Shown: piece after piece, positions 51,288-59,846 of the stretch | How the letters are laid out: every line of letters begins with the position of its first letter | Numbering within the stretch: the stretch's first letter is position 1 | NCBI RefSeq assembly: GCF_033097365.1 | Contig: NZ_AP028461.1 | Span: 10,381,501-10,445,500 of the forward strand | Direction: 5' to 3' | Source of the DNA: Actinoplanes sichuanensis | GTDB lineage: Bacteria; Actinomycetota; Actinomycetes; Mycobacteriales; Micromonosporaceae | Length of the DNA stretch: 64,000 bases | The notes under the pieces: generated by a model | Databases searched by the model: none | The model's input: the letters and a program-made list of their open reading frames with translations, nothing else | What the model was told of the DNA's origin: nothing | Program-made: the position numbers and the translations under genes

Positions 51288-52088
51288 TCAGGGGCGTCGG
51301 GCCAGCGCGGTCAGCACGCTCTCGTGCAGCAGGCCGTTGGTGCCGATGACCGAGCTCTTGTCCGCGGTCGGCCGCCCGTCCAGGTCGGTGATCTTGCCGC
51401 CCGCCTCGGTGACGATCGGGATCAGCGCGGCCATGTCCCACAGCGACAGCTCCGGCTCGGCCATCGCGTCCAGCGCGCCCTCGGCCAGCAGCATGTAGCC
51501 GTAGAAGTCGCCGTACGCCCGGCTGCGCCAGACACCCAGCAGGATGTCCATCATCTGGTCGAGGCGGCCGTTGTCGGCCCAGCCGTTCAGGCTCGCGTAG
51601 CAGAAACTGGCGTCGGTCAGCTTCCGCACCGACGAGACGCTGATCCGGGTCGCCGAGTGCTGATTCCTCCCGGCGAAGGCGCCCAGCCCGCGCCCGGCCC
51701 ACCAGCGGCGGCCCAGCGCCGGCGCGGAGACCAGCCCGGCCACCGGGGTGTCGCCCTCCATCAGCGCGATCAGGGTGGCCCAGATCGGCACGCCCCGGAC
51801 GAAGTTCTTGGTGCCGTCGATCGGGTCGATCACCCAATACCGGTTACCCGGTCCGGCGGTCGCGGCGGTCCGGCCGAACTCCTCGCCGAGCACCCCGTCG
51901 CGTGGCCGCGCCCGGGCCAGGGTCGCGCGGATCGCCTTCTCCACCGCGGTGTCGGCGTCGGACACCGGGGTCAGGTCGGGTTTCTCCTCGACCTTCAGAT
52001 CCAGAGCCCGGAACCGGGCCATCGAGATGGCATCGGCCGAGTCGGCGAGAACGTGGGCGAGCGCAAGATCATCGGCATATCCGGCCAT
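51288..52088 (-). CDS. hisN: Histidinol-phosphatase (IMPase family)
   Basis: 266 residues of the inositol-monophosphatase superfamily: GEEFG, WVIDPIDGTKNF and LWDMAALIP hold the metal ligands. In actinobacteria the copy next to aroA-rsgA is the HisN-type histidinol-phosphatase of histidine synthesis. The cluster order aroA, rsgA, hisN supports this. No membrane or signal segment. Confidence 0.88.
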   Translation of the reverse strand: MAGYADDLALAHVLADSADAISMARFRALDLKVEEKPDLTPVSDADTAVEKAIRATLARARPRDGVLGEEFGRTAATAGPGNRYWVIDPIDGTKNFVRGVPIWATLIALMEGDTPVAGLVSAPALGRRWWAGRGLGAFAGRNQHSATRISVSSVRKLTDASFCYASLNGWADNGRLDQMMDILLGVWRSRAYGDFYGYMLLAEGALDAMAEPELSLWDMAALIPIVTEAGGKITDLDGRPTADKSSVIGTNGLLHESVLTALARRP

Positions 52089-52124
52089 GCCAGAAAGCTA
52101 GTCCATCAACCCCGCTTCCCGCTT

Positions 52125-53192
52125 TCAGACTTCCTCCGCGATGTTGTCCCGCACGTCACCCTCACCGGCACGACTGGAGAGCAATCGGCGGTACGACACC
52201 AGGCGGCGCTCGTCCGCCTTTCCCTCGGCCACCCAGGCGTCCAACCGGCAGTCACCGTCAGCGGCCGTGTGACCGCAGTTCGGCTGATCCTCCAGGGTGC
52301 CCTCGACCAGGTCGGGGAACCCGTGCAGCAGGCTCTCCGCGCTCACGTGGGCCAGGCCGAAACTCCTGATCCCCGGGGTGTCGATGATCCAGCCCGGATC
52401 CTTGCGCGACTTCCCGACCGGAGGCAGCCGCAACGCCACCGCGCTCGTCGACGTGTGCCGGCCCTTGCCGATCGCGCTGACCACGCCGACCGCCCGCAGA
52501 GCATCCGGCACCAGACGGTTCACCAGCGTCGACTTGCCCACCCCGGAATGGCCGACCAGCACCGAGATCCGGCCCGCCAGACGGCCGCGCAACTCGTCCA
52601 GATCGCTGCCCGGGCGCACCAGCACGTGTGGCAGGTCCAGCTCGGCGTAGTAGCCGAGCACCTGCTCCGGACCGGCCAGATCCGCCTTCGTCAGGCACAG
52701 CAACGGCTCGATGTCCGCGTCGTACGCCGCGACCAGGCACCTGTCGATGAACCCGGTCCGGGGCGGCGGGTCGGACAGCGCGCTCACGATCACCAGCTGG
52801 TCGGCGTTGGCCACCACCACCCGCTCCAGGCGGCCCTCGGGCGTGGTGTCGTCGTCGTCCGCGGTGCGGCGCAGCACCGACGTCCGCTCACTGATCCGGA
52901 CGATCCGGGCCAGCGTGCCCGCCGCTCCGGACGAATCGCCGACCAGAGCCACCCGGTCGCCCACCACCACCGATTTGCGGCCCAGCTCCCGGGCCCGCAT
53001 CGCGGTGATCACCTCGGTGCCGCCGCCGTCCTCCCGCACACAGCCATACCGCCCGCGGTCGACCGTGATCACCAGGGCGTCGACGGCGTCGTCGTGTTTC
53101 GGGCGCGTCCGGGTACGCGGCCGGGACGACCTGCCCGGCCGGATCCGGACATCGTCCTCGTCGTACTCCCGCTTACGCGCTGGCAGCTTCAG
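52125..53192 (-). CDS. rsgA: Ribosome small subunit-dependent GTPase RsgA
   Basis: About 355 residues: a basic N-terminal tail, an OB-fold, a circularly permuted G domain (G4 TKAD, G1 GHSGVGKST, G3 DTPG) and a zinc-binding C-terminus (NCGHTAADGDC). RsgA checks 30S subunit maturation. Start is unusual: no ATG, GTG or TTG lies at the expected N-terminus. The best fit is CTG at 53192, which overlaps the aroA stop as CTGA; the nearest standard alternative is TTG at 53252, which would overlap aroA by 64 bp. Confidence 0.85.
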   Translation of the reverse strand: MKLPARKREYDEDDVRIRPGRSSRPRTRTRPKHDDAVDALVITVDRGRYGCVREDGGGTEVITAMRARELGRKSVVVGDRVALVGDSSGAAGTLARIVRISERTSVLRRTADDDDTTPEGRLERVVVANADQLVIVSALSDPPPRTGFIDRCLVAAYDADIEPLLCLTKADLAGPEQVLGYYAELDLPHVLVRPGSDLDELRGRLAGRISVLVGHSGVGKSTLVNRLVPDALRAVGVVSAIGKGRHTSTSAVALRLPPVGKSRKDPGWIIDTPGIRSFGLAHVSAESLLHGFPDLVEGTLEDQPNCGHTAADGDCRLDAWVAEGKADERRLVSYRRLLSSRAGEGDVRDNIAEEV

Positions 53193-54472
53193 CTCCTCGC
53201 CACGAGTCCCGCCCAGAGTTCGGGGAACTCGGGCAACGTCTTCGACGTACAACCTACGTCGGCGAGGTGCACCCCCGGCACGGCGAGTCCGATCACCGCG
53301 GCGGCATGCGCCATCCGGTGGTCGGCGTAGGTCTCGAAATCGGCCCCGCGCAGCGGCCCCGGCTCGATCCGCAGCCCGTCCGGGAACTCGGCCACCCGCG
53401 CCCCGACCTTGCCCAGCTCGGTGGCGAGCGCGGTGATCCGGTCCGTCTCGTGGCCCCGGATGTGCTCCACCCCGCGCAGCTCGGACGGGCCCTCGGCCAG
53501 CGCGGCCAGCGCCGACACGACCGGGGTCAGCTCGCCCACCTCGGACAGGTCGGCGGTGATGCCGCGCAGCGCACCGGTGCCCCGAACGGTCAGCCCCTCG
53601 GCCGACTGGGTGACCTCGGCGCCCAGCGCCCGGAAGATCTCCACCGCCTGGGCGACCGGCTGCCAGCTGTCGGCCGGCCAGCCGGCCAGGGTGACCGCGC
53701 CACCCGTCACCGCGGCCGCCGCGAAGAACGGGGCCGCGCCGGACAGGTCGGGCTCGATCGTCCAGGTCCGGCCGCTCAGTGGACCCGGCTCGACGGTCCA
53801 CACGTCGGCCACACTGTCGTCGACCACCGCGCCGGCCGCCCGCAGCATGTGAATCGTCATCCGCAGATGCGGGGCGCTCGGCACCGGCGGGCCCTCGTGT
53901 CGCAGGGTCAGCCCCTTGGCGAACCGGGCCGCGGACAGCAGCAGCCCGGACACGAACTGGCTGGACGCCGACGCGTCGATCACCGCCTCGCCGCCCGCGA
54001 CCACCCCGGAACCGTGCACGGTCAGCGGCAGGCCGTCGATCGGCGACGCGTCGATCGTGACGCCGAGCGCCCGCAGCGCCTCGACGATCGGGCGCAGCGG
54101 CCGTTTCCGCATGTGCGGGTCACCGTCGAACTCGACCGTCCCGTCGGCCAGCGCGGCCGTCGCCGGCAGGAACCTGGTGATCGTGCCGGCCAGCCCCACA
54201 TCGACCCGGGCCGGGCCACGAAGCGGACCGGGAGTCACCACCCAGCGGGTGTCGTCGGAGGTGTCCACCTCGACGCCGAGCGCCCGCAGGCCGGCCGCCA
54301 TCAGCACGGTGTCACGGGCCCGGAGCGGGGCCTCGATCACCGACGGGCCGTCGGCCAGGGCGGACAGGATCAGGGCGCGGGCGGTCATCGACTTCGAGCC
54401 GGGCAGCCGCACGGTCGCCGTGACCGGGCCGGTGGCGGACGGGGCGAGCCAGGGACGGAGTTCAGCAGTCAC
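53189..54472 (-). CDS. aroA: 3-phosphoshikimate 1-carboxyvinyltransferase (EPSP synthase)
   Basis: 427 residues with the EPSP-synthase signatures PGSKSMTARAL, GLAGTITRFLPA (the LxAGTA-type loop), DGDPHMRKRPL and EPDLSGAAPFF. It makes EPSP from shikimate-3-phosphate and PEP for aromatic amino acids. GTG start, probably leaderless with CAGAAT 6 nt upstream. It overlaps rsgA at its 3' end, so the two are coupled. Confidence 0.93.
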   Translation of the reverse strand: MTAELRPWLAPSATGPVTATVRLPGSKSMTARALILSALADGPSVIEAPLRARDTVLMAAGLRALGVEVDTSDDTRWVVTPGPLRGPARVDVGLAGTITRFLPATAALADGTVEFDGDPHMRKRPLRPIVEALRALGVTIDASPIDGLPLTVHGSGVVAGGEAVIDASASSQFVSGLLLSAARFAKGLTLRHEGPPVPSAPHLRMTIHMLRAAGAVVDDSVADVWTVEPGPLSGRTWTIEPDLSGAAPFFAAAAVTGGAVTLAGWPADSWQPVAQAVEIFRALGAEVTQSAEGLTVRGTGALRGITADLSEVGELTPVVSALAALAEGPSELRGVEHIRGHETDRITALATELGKVGARVAEFPDGLRIEPGPLRGADFETYADHRMAHAAAVIGLAVPGVHLADVGCTSKTLPEFPELWAGLVARS

Positions 54473-54654
54473 GCCGCCATTCTGCCGTCGCCCTCTGACA
54501 TTCCCGGCCCGAGTTCCCGCCCCGCGAGACATTTCCGGCGCCGTACCCCCGCCCGTGTGACCTCTCCGCTCGCCGGGACCGACCGGTGAGAACCAGCCAC
54601 TCGGGGGTGCTTCGGGGCGGACGGGTGTCCGGTGGGCGGCGTAGCCTGCTGCTC

Positions 54655-55332
54655 ATGTGCGGGCGATACGCGACGACCAAGAGCAACGCCGACCTCAGTC
54701 AGTTGTTCGAGGCCGTGGACGTCGCCGAGCCGTTGCGCGCCAGCTGGAACGTCGCGCCGACCGACCCGGTGCCGCTGGTGCGCATCTCGAAGGAGCACGA
54801 CGGCCGGGTGCTGGACACCGCCCGCTGGGGCTTGGTGCCGCATTGGGCCAAGGACCTCAGGGCCGGCGCCCGGATGATCAACGCGCGGGCCGAGACGGTC
54901 ACCGAGCTGCGGTCGTTCGCGCCGTCGTTCGCGAAGCGGCGCTGCCTGATCCCGGCCGACGGCTGGTTCGAGTGGGTTCGGGACGGCAAGGAGAAGCAGG
55001 CTTTCTACATGACCCCGGTGGGTTCCGAGCCGCTGGTCTTCGCCGGGCTCTGGTCGGCCTGGGGTCCGGAGTCGGTGCTCACCTGCAGCGTGATCACCAC
55101 GGCGGCGCTGGGCGGCCTGAAGAGGGTGCACGACCGGATGCCGCTGATCCTGCCGGCTGATCGGTGGTCCGACTGGCTGGCCGGCGGCGGCGATGCGGAG
55201 GAGCTGCTTCGCCCGCTCTCCGAGCGGGATCTGGAGGCCATCGAGGTACGTCCGGTGGGCGCCGCCGTCGGCAATGTGCGGAACAACGGCCCCGAGCTGA
55301 TCGAGCCGACCACGAACATTACGCTTTTTTGA
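54655..55332 (+). CDS. SRAP/HMCES-type abasic-site protein
   Basis: 225 residues. Cys2 directly follows the start Met (MCGRYA), as needed for the thiazolidine crosslink to abasic DNA; NARAET, GWFEW and VHDRMP complete the SRAP active site. It shields abasic sites in single-stranded DNA. TAGCCT (54642-54647) ends 7 nt before the ATG, so it is probably leaderless. Rv3226c has the same place next to aroA. Confidence 0.92.
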   Translation: MCGRYATTKSNADLSQLFEAVDVAEPLRASWNVAPTDPVPLVRISKEHDGRVLDTARWGLVPHWAKDLRAGARMINARAETVTELRSFAPSFAKRRCLIPADGWFEWVRDGKEKQAFYMTPVGSEPLVFAGLWSAWGPESVLTCSVITTAALGGLKRVHDRMPLILPADRWSDWLAGGGDAEELLRPLSERDLEAIEVRPVGAAVGNVRNNGPELIEPTTNITLF

Positions 55333-55524
55333 ACTCTCAAAGATCAACGGGAATATTTGTCGGGATATGTAGTGATTTCCGGCTGGCAACTTTCTTTGCA
55401 GATCGATAGACCCCTTGTTCTGATCTTGTAGCTTGCGGTACAAACCAGCGCCGGAGTGGTGCTGGACCGTAAGGTGCGGCCCGGCCGCCACATGCAGTTC
55501 CGGTCCCACGGGGGAGGTGGGCTG

Positions 55525-55920
55525 ATGACACGAGCACGCATGCCGCGTCCGCACGAGGTGGCTATCGCGCGACGCGACCCGCGGCTGCTCGAGGCGATCG
55601 CGCAACGCCGTACAGACGAGGCCTGGCGCACACGAGGCGCCTGCCGCGCGGTCGACCCGGAAACGTTCTTTCCCGCGCCGAACGAGCCGTCGGGCGGAGC
55701 CGTCGCACTCTGCGGCACCTGTGATGTGCAGGGGCCATGCCTGGCCTGGGCGCTACAGGTCGGCGACTGCCACGGAGTCTGGGGCGGGACCACGCCACGC
55801 GAGCGGCGGGCCATGCTCGTCGCCTGGCGGGAACGGATCCAGGCGGACGGCGAGGAGGTCGACGACTCGCCGGACGACGAGGATCGGCGTCTTCTGACTC
55901 TGATCCCGGTCAGCCGCTGA
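55525..55920 (+). CDS. WhiB-family iron-sulfur regulator
   Basis: 131 residues with cluster cysteines 40, 63, 66 and 72 and the GVWGG turn (84-88). It has no AT-hook; an acidic tail (EEVDDSPDDED) follows the conserved helix. I cannot assign a WhiB subclass. GGGGGAGG precedes the ATG. The 190 bp upstream are AT-rich for this genome and hold the promoter region. Confidence 0.88.
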   Translation: MTRARMPRPHEVAIARRDPRLLEAIAQRRTDEAWRTRGACRAVDPETFFPAPNEPSGGAVALCGTCDVQGPCLAWALQVGDCHGVWGGTTPRERRAMLVAWRERIQADGEEVDDSPDDEDRRLLTLIPVSR

Positions 55921-55933
55921 TAGAACGGAGCGC

Positions 55934-56542
55934 GTGTCGCGCTTCGACTTGACGCTGGAAACCCCACGCGGCCCCGCCGCCGCGACCGTCACCGACCCGT
56001 CCGGGCCGGCGCTCGGTCAGCTCGTCCTCGGCCACGGCGCCGGGGGCGGTGTCGACGCGCCCGACCTGGTCGCGGTGCACGACGCGGCGGTGGCGGCCGG
56101 CGTGCGGGTGGCCCTGGTCACCCAGCCGTACCGGGTGGCCGGTCGGCGTGCGCCCGCTCCGGCCGGGCAGCTCGACGAGGCCTGGATCTCGATCGTGGGC
56201 GCGTTGCGCGTACCGCGGCTGCCGTTGATCGTCGGTGGTCGCTCCAGTGGTGCGCGCGTCGCGTGCCGGACCGCGACCACGCTGGGTGCCGCGGGGGTTC
56301 TCGCTCTGGCCTTCCCGCTGCACCCACCGGGTAAGCCGGAGAAGAGCCGGGCCGGTGAGCTGCCGGAGACGGTGCCGACGCTGGCGGTGAACGGGGATCG
56401 TGATCCGTTCGGCGTGCCGTCCCCCGGTGGGGTGGTCGAGGTGGCCGTCCGGCCCGGTGCTGTGCACGATCTGCGAAAAGATCTTCCGGGCTCGGTGGCG
56501 ATCGTGCTGGAGTGGTTGCGCCGGCACGCCTGGGCGCGCTGA
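55934..56542 (+). CDS. Small alpha/beta hydrolase (KANL3/Tex30-like)
   Basis: 202 residues with HGAGGG (oxyanion region), nucleophile Ser in GGRSSGARVA, acid Asp near NGDRDPFG and the His in AVHDLRK. This is the short dienelactone-hydrolase-like family often listed as alpha/beta family hydrolase; the substrate is unknown. GTG start 13 bp after the WhiB stop, so it may be cotranscribed. Confidence 0.78.
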   Translation: MSRFDLTLETPRGPAAATVTDPSGPALGQLVLGHGAGGGVDAPDLVAVHDAAVAAGVRVALVTQPYRVAGRRAPAPAGQLDEAWISIVGALRVPRLPLIVGGRSSGARVACRTATTLGAAGVLALAFPLHPPGKPEKSRAGELPETVPTLAVNGDRDPFGVPSPGGVVEVAVRPGAVHDLRKDLPGSVAIVLEWLRRHAWAR

Positions 56543-56554
56543 GCGGACGTGACG

Positions 56555-56581
56555 GGAATGCACCGACCCGCCGCAGACGTT
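56555..56581 (+). promoter_or_regulatory. SigR-type promoter upstream of sigR
   Basis: GGAAT (56555-56559), 19 nt, GTT (56579-56581). It fits the autoregulatory promoter known for sigR genes and has the same spacing as the mrx1 promoter here. A second, standard-looking -10 (TATCCT, 56779-56784) sits between the two candidate start codons. Confidence 0.65.
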
Positions 56582-56618
56582 ATCCAGCTGGACAGACGTC
56601 AGCGGAAGGGGTTGGCCA

Positions 56619-57416
56619 GTGGGTGTCGGGAGCGTCGAGCGCGACGGCCGTGAGGCGGTCCGGGTGCGGGACCTTCTGGGTTCCCCCGAATGGCCCGCGG
56701 TGGAGACGACGCCGGTGCCGCAGCCGGTGAGCGTGAGCACACCGGCGGTTTTCGAGAGCGTTACACGGGCAGTACCCGTATCCTCGGCGGGGCGGTCGAG
56801 GGGAGAGTCCAGGGTGGCCCAGAAGGAACGGACGGACGAGCGCCGGGCGCGCTTCGAGCGTGAGGCGTTGCCGTTCGTCGACCAGTTGTACGCCGCCGGA
56901 CTGCGGATGACCCGCAACCCGGCCGATGCCGAGGATCTGGTGCAGGAGACGTTCCTCAAAGCGTTCTCCGCGTTCCACCAGTTCGAGCAGGGTACGAACC
57001 TGAAGGCCTGGCTCTACCGGATCCTCACCAACACGTACATCAACTCGTACCGGCGTAAGCAGCGGCAGCCGGTGCAGGCGCCGACCGAGGAGATCACCGA
57101 CTGGCAGCTCGCGTCGAGCGAGTCGCACACGTCGCAGGGTCTGCGGTCGGCCGAGACCGAGGCGCTGGACCGGCTGCCGGACAGCGACATCAAGGAAGCG
57201 CTGCAGTCCCTGCCGGAGGACTTCCGGCTCGCCGTCTACCTCGCCGATGTCGAGGGTTTCTCGTACAAGGAGATCGCCGACATCATGGGCACGCCCATCG
57301 GAACGGTCATGTCGCGGTTGCACCGCGGCCGGCGTAACCTGCGCAAGCTCCTCGAGCAGTACGCGGTGGACCGGGGCATCACCCGGACCGCGACCTCCGA
57401 GCCGCAGGGGGCGTGA
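56619..57416 (+). CDS. sigR: ECF sigma factor SigR/SigH
   Basis: 265 residues from GTG 56619, or 200 from GTG 56814. The short form matches the SigR/SigH core: region 2 ([27 protein letters not shown], here cited by its [10 protein letters not shown] centre) and region 4 ([25 protein letters not shown], centre [11 protein letters not shown]). Both GTGs have good ribosome sites (GGAAGG; GGGGAGAG). In Streptomyces coelicolor a stress-induced upstream start gives an unstable long form; the layout here allows the same. The 65-residue extension is low-complexity. The anti-sigma gene follows 4 bp later. Confidence 0.9.
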   Translation: MGVGSVERDGREAVRVRDLLGSPEWPAVETTPVPQPVSVSTPAVFESVTRAVPVSSAGRSRGESRVAQKERTDERRARFEREALPFVDQLYAAGLRMTRNPADAEDLVQETFLKAFSAFHQFEQGTNLKAWLYRILTNTYINSYRRKQRQPVQAPTEEITDWQLASSESHTSQGLRSAETEALDRLPDSDIKEALQSLPEDFRLAVYLADVEGFSYKEIADIMGTPIGTVMSRLHRGRRNLRKLLEQYAVDRGITRTATSEPQGA

Positions 57417-57420
57417 CGAC

Positions 57421-57708
57421 ATGGGCCACGACGAGACCGAGCAGCACGACACCGATTGCAGCGTGGTGCTCAGCGAGGTGTACCTCTACCTCGACCTGGA
57501 GTGCTCCGAGGAGCGGCGGCTGCTGATCCAGAAGCACCTCGACGAGTGCTCCGGGTGTCTGCGGGAGTTCGGCATCGAGCACGAGGTCAAGGCCCTGGTC
57601 GGCCGTTGCTGCGGCGACGAGCGGGCGCCGGTGGAGCTGCGCGAGCGGTTGCGCAGCAAACTCGGCCAGCTCGAGGTCCAGACCGAAACCCGCGAATACC
57701 TGCCCTGA
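57421..57708 (+). CDS. rsrA: Zinc-binding anti-sigma factor RsrA/RshA
   Basis: 95 residues. The ZAS motif is visible: Cys13, His39, Cys43 and Cys46 (HLDECSGC). It binds SigR when reduced and releases it on disulfide stress. A CC pair follows near 63. It begins 4 bp after sigR, so the two are co-expressed. A terminator follows the stop by 6 bp. Confidence 0.92.
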   Translation: MGHDETEQHDTDCSVVLSEVYLYLDLECSEERRLLIQKHLDECSGCLREFGIEHEVKALVGRCCGDERAPVELRERLRSKLGQLEVQTETREYLP

Positions 57709-57714
57709 GCAGCC

Positions 57715-57742
57715 AAAAGGCCCGGCATCCGCCGGGCCTTTT
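57715..57742. terminator. Bidirectional terminator between rsrA and the bL37 gene
   Basis: A perfect 12-bp stem (57715-57726 with 57731-57742, loop ATCC) with A-runs before and T-runs after, placed between converging genes. Confidence 0.9.
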
Positions 57743-57746
57743 CGAT

Positions 57747-57821
57747 TCAGCTGTTGGGGCGCTTGCCGTGGTTCGCGCCGCTCTTCTTACGGGCCTTCTT
57801 CTTACGGGCCTTCTTCGCCAT
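57747..57821 (-). CDS. Ribosomal protein bL37 (24 residues)
   Basis: A 24-residue, extremely basic peptide (MAKKARKKKARKKSGANHGK then RPNS). It matches the actinobacterial large-subunit protein bL37, first seen in mycobacterial ribosome structures; the ANHGKRPN ending is diagnostic. AAGGAGAG lies 7 nt before the ATG. It is easily missed because of its size. Confidence 0.88.
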   Translation of the reverse strand: MAKKARKKKARKKSGANHGKRPNS

Positions 57822-57951
57822 GCCGGCTCTCCTTCCGTGGTGCTTGAACTCGCTGCCGATCGTAATGGGCGCGTCGGGCCGGGCAGGACTCACCCGCACC
57901 GGAACCGTGGTTTGATGGCGTCACCGGTTGATGATGAGGGAGGCACTGACC

Positions 57952-58167
57952 ATGGCGGACGAGATCCGTGCCGAGATGGTGGCCAATGTGTGGAAGGTCG
58001 TGACGGCGCCCGGCGCCACCGTCGCCGAGGGGGACACGCTGGTCATCCTCGAGTCGATGAAGATGGAGATCCCGGTGATCGCCGAGACCGACGGCACGGT
58101 CTCCGAACTCGCTGTCAACGAGGGCGATGTGGTCCAGGAGGGCGACCTGATCGCCGTGATCTCCTAG
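57952..58167 (+). CDS. Biotinyl/lipoyl carrier-domain protein (TB7.3 type)
   Basis: 71 residues, a lone biotin-attachment domain with the ESMKMEIPV site (Lys37). It equals the mycobacterial Rv3221c/TB7.3 protein by size and place. A carboxylase partner is not encoded here. GGGAGG precedes the ATG by about 9 nt. It overlaps the convergent TPR gene by 4 bp. Confidence 0.92.
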   Translation: MADEIRAEMVANVWKVVTAPGATVAEGDTLVILESMKMEIPVIAETDGTVSELAVNEGDVVQEGDLIAVIS

Positions 58168-59705
58168 TCGCGGCGCCAGCGCAGCAGTGACCGTCCCCGG
58201 CCTCGCTGGCGGGGGACGGCCGGCACCCGGAGCGTGGCCGCGGCCAGCTCCCGGGTCGGCCGGTCCAGGCCGGGCGTGGCCAGTGCCAGCTCGGCCACCG
58301 CGCGGGCGGACGGGCCGGAGGCGGTCTCGGTGAGCCGCCCGGCCACCACGGTGGCGATGTCGGCGCGGGCCTCCGGGTCCACCCAGGCGTAGGCGACCAG
58401 GGCGAACATCGCTGCCTGGGTCACCCGGTCCACGTCGCCGTCGAGCAGTCCGAGCAGCAGCCGGCGGCGGCTCGAATCGAGCCACGGCTCCTCGGTCCCG
58501 TGATGCAGCAGCCCGAGGCAGGCCCACACCTCCAGGCCGTTCTGCTGGTCCGGCCGAGCCGTCTCCGGGTGGGCGAGCAGGGCCAGCAGCTCCCACGGCT
58601 CGACCAGCACCAGGCCTAGGGCCCGGTCGTAGGCGCCGGGCGGGTGCGGCCACGTCTGACCGGCGATCCGCTGGAGACGGCCCAGCGCGTCCGCGGACGG
58701 TTCCGCGTTGACCGGGGCGCGACCCGCGGGCAGCGGTGAGCCGGCCGGGAGCCCGCCCAGCCACGGCGTGTTCCGGCAGCACTCCTCGAGATCGGTGTGC
58801 TCGTGCGCGTCGTCCGGGTGGTCGCGGATGAAGTCGGCCAGGTCGACCAGGTGCACGACGTCGCCGTCGGCGCGGTACCGCAGCCGGTGGGCGGTGTGCA
58901 CCACGCAGTCGAAGGCCGGGTCACGTTCCAGGGCCAGCTCGGTCCAGCGCAGTGCCTCGTCCAGCCGGCCCAGGTCGGCCAGCGTGGCCGCCACGTCGGC
59001 GTAGACCGAGAGGTCGTCGGGGTCGTAGGCGACGGCCCGGCGCAGGGCGGCCAGCGCCTCCGGCATGCGGCCGGCGCTGCGCAGCGCGTACCCCAGCCAG
59101 ATCTCACCGAGTTTGGACGGCTGCGAGCGTGCCCCGCGGCCGGCCCAGTCGACTGCCAGGCGGACCTCGCCGAGCCGGCGCGCCAGCGCCGAGCCGGCCC
59201 CGAGCAGCATCGCGTGCTCGCCGTGCGCGGTCACGGCGTGTCGGACCAGCGCCAGATAGGGCCGCAGCGGTCCGACGGTCTCGGTCGGCGCCGGGTCGCC
59301 GACCGCGGTGCAGAGGCGCATCACGGTACGCGCGAGCTGCCCCGGATCGATGCGGGCGCCGAGTGCCGGTTCCGCGACCCACGGCACGCCGGCCCAGTCG
59401 AGCGCCGGATTGTGCCCACTGGCCGCGGCGAGCAGTGGCAGGCCCTCCTCGGGGCGGCCGGCGGCGGCGAGTAGATGGGCCCGGGCGGCGAGCCGGCCGG
59501 CCGAGGCGTGCGGCTCGGGCGGGAAGAGGTCGAGCCCGCCTCCGTGCCCGGCCGCCAAGCGGCTGAGCAGCTCGTGGATCTCGGGCAGGGTGGGTGTGTG
59601 GGCCAGCGCCGCGGCGAGATGACCGGCGGCGGGGCCGGTCTCGCCGACCTCCAGGGCGGCGCGTGCGCGCGCGAGGTCACGACGGGCCGATGGGCGGGAA
59701 TCCAC
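58164..59705 (-). CDS. TPR-containing protein
   Basis: A 513-residue Ala/Leu-rich helical protein. At least two clear tetratricopeptide units (AGRMPEALAALRRAVAYDPD and LGRLDEALRWTELALERDPA, cited in part) lie near 215-285. The rest appears as degenerate helical repeats. It is probably a scaffold; no enzyme domain is seen. Divergent from the SIS gene. Confidence 0.8.
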   Translation of the reverse strand: MDSRPSARRDLARARAALEVGETGPAAGHLAAALAHTPTLPEIHELLSRLAAGHGGGLDLFPPEPHASAGRLAARAHLLAAAGRPEEGLPLLAAASGHNPALDWAGVPWVAEPALGARIDPGQLARTVMRLCTAVGDPAPTETVGPLRPYLALVRHAVTAHGEHAMLLGAGSALARRLGEVRLAVDWAGRGARSQPSKLGEIWLGYALRSAGRMPEALAALRRAVAYDPDDLSVYADVAATLADLGRLDEALRWTELALERDPAFDCVVHTAHRLRYRADGDVVHLVDLADFIRDHPDDAHEHTDLEECCRNTPWLGGLPAGSPLPAGRAPVNAEPSADALGRLQRIAGQTWPHPPGAYDRALGLVLVEPWELLALLAHPETARPDQQNGLEVWACLGLLHHGTEEPWLDSSRRRLLLGLLDGDVDRVTQAAMFALVAYAWVDPEARADIATVVAGRLTETASGPSARAVAELALATPGLDRPTRELAAATLRVPAVPRQRGRGRSLLRWRRD

Positions 59706-59846
59706 GAGTGAAGACCCTAGGGGAAGAGGGCCAGATTGTCAGTCCTCACGTTTGCTCATTCGTGCACGAAACCTTGACCAAGTAAGCTTGTTCTTGCAAG
59801 ACTGCGCACAGAATGCGCATGAGGCGCGTGAGAAGGGGAGGATCAC

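Noticed and set aside
55356..55385. GGGAAT upstream of the second WhiB gene as a SigR promoter
   Set aside because: The bases 18-19 nt downstream are TGA/GAT, not GTT.
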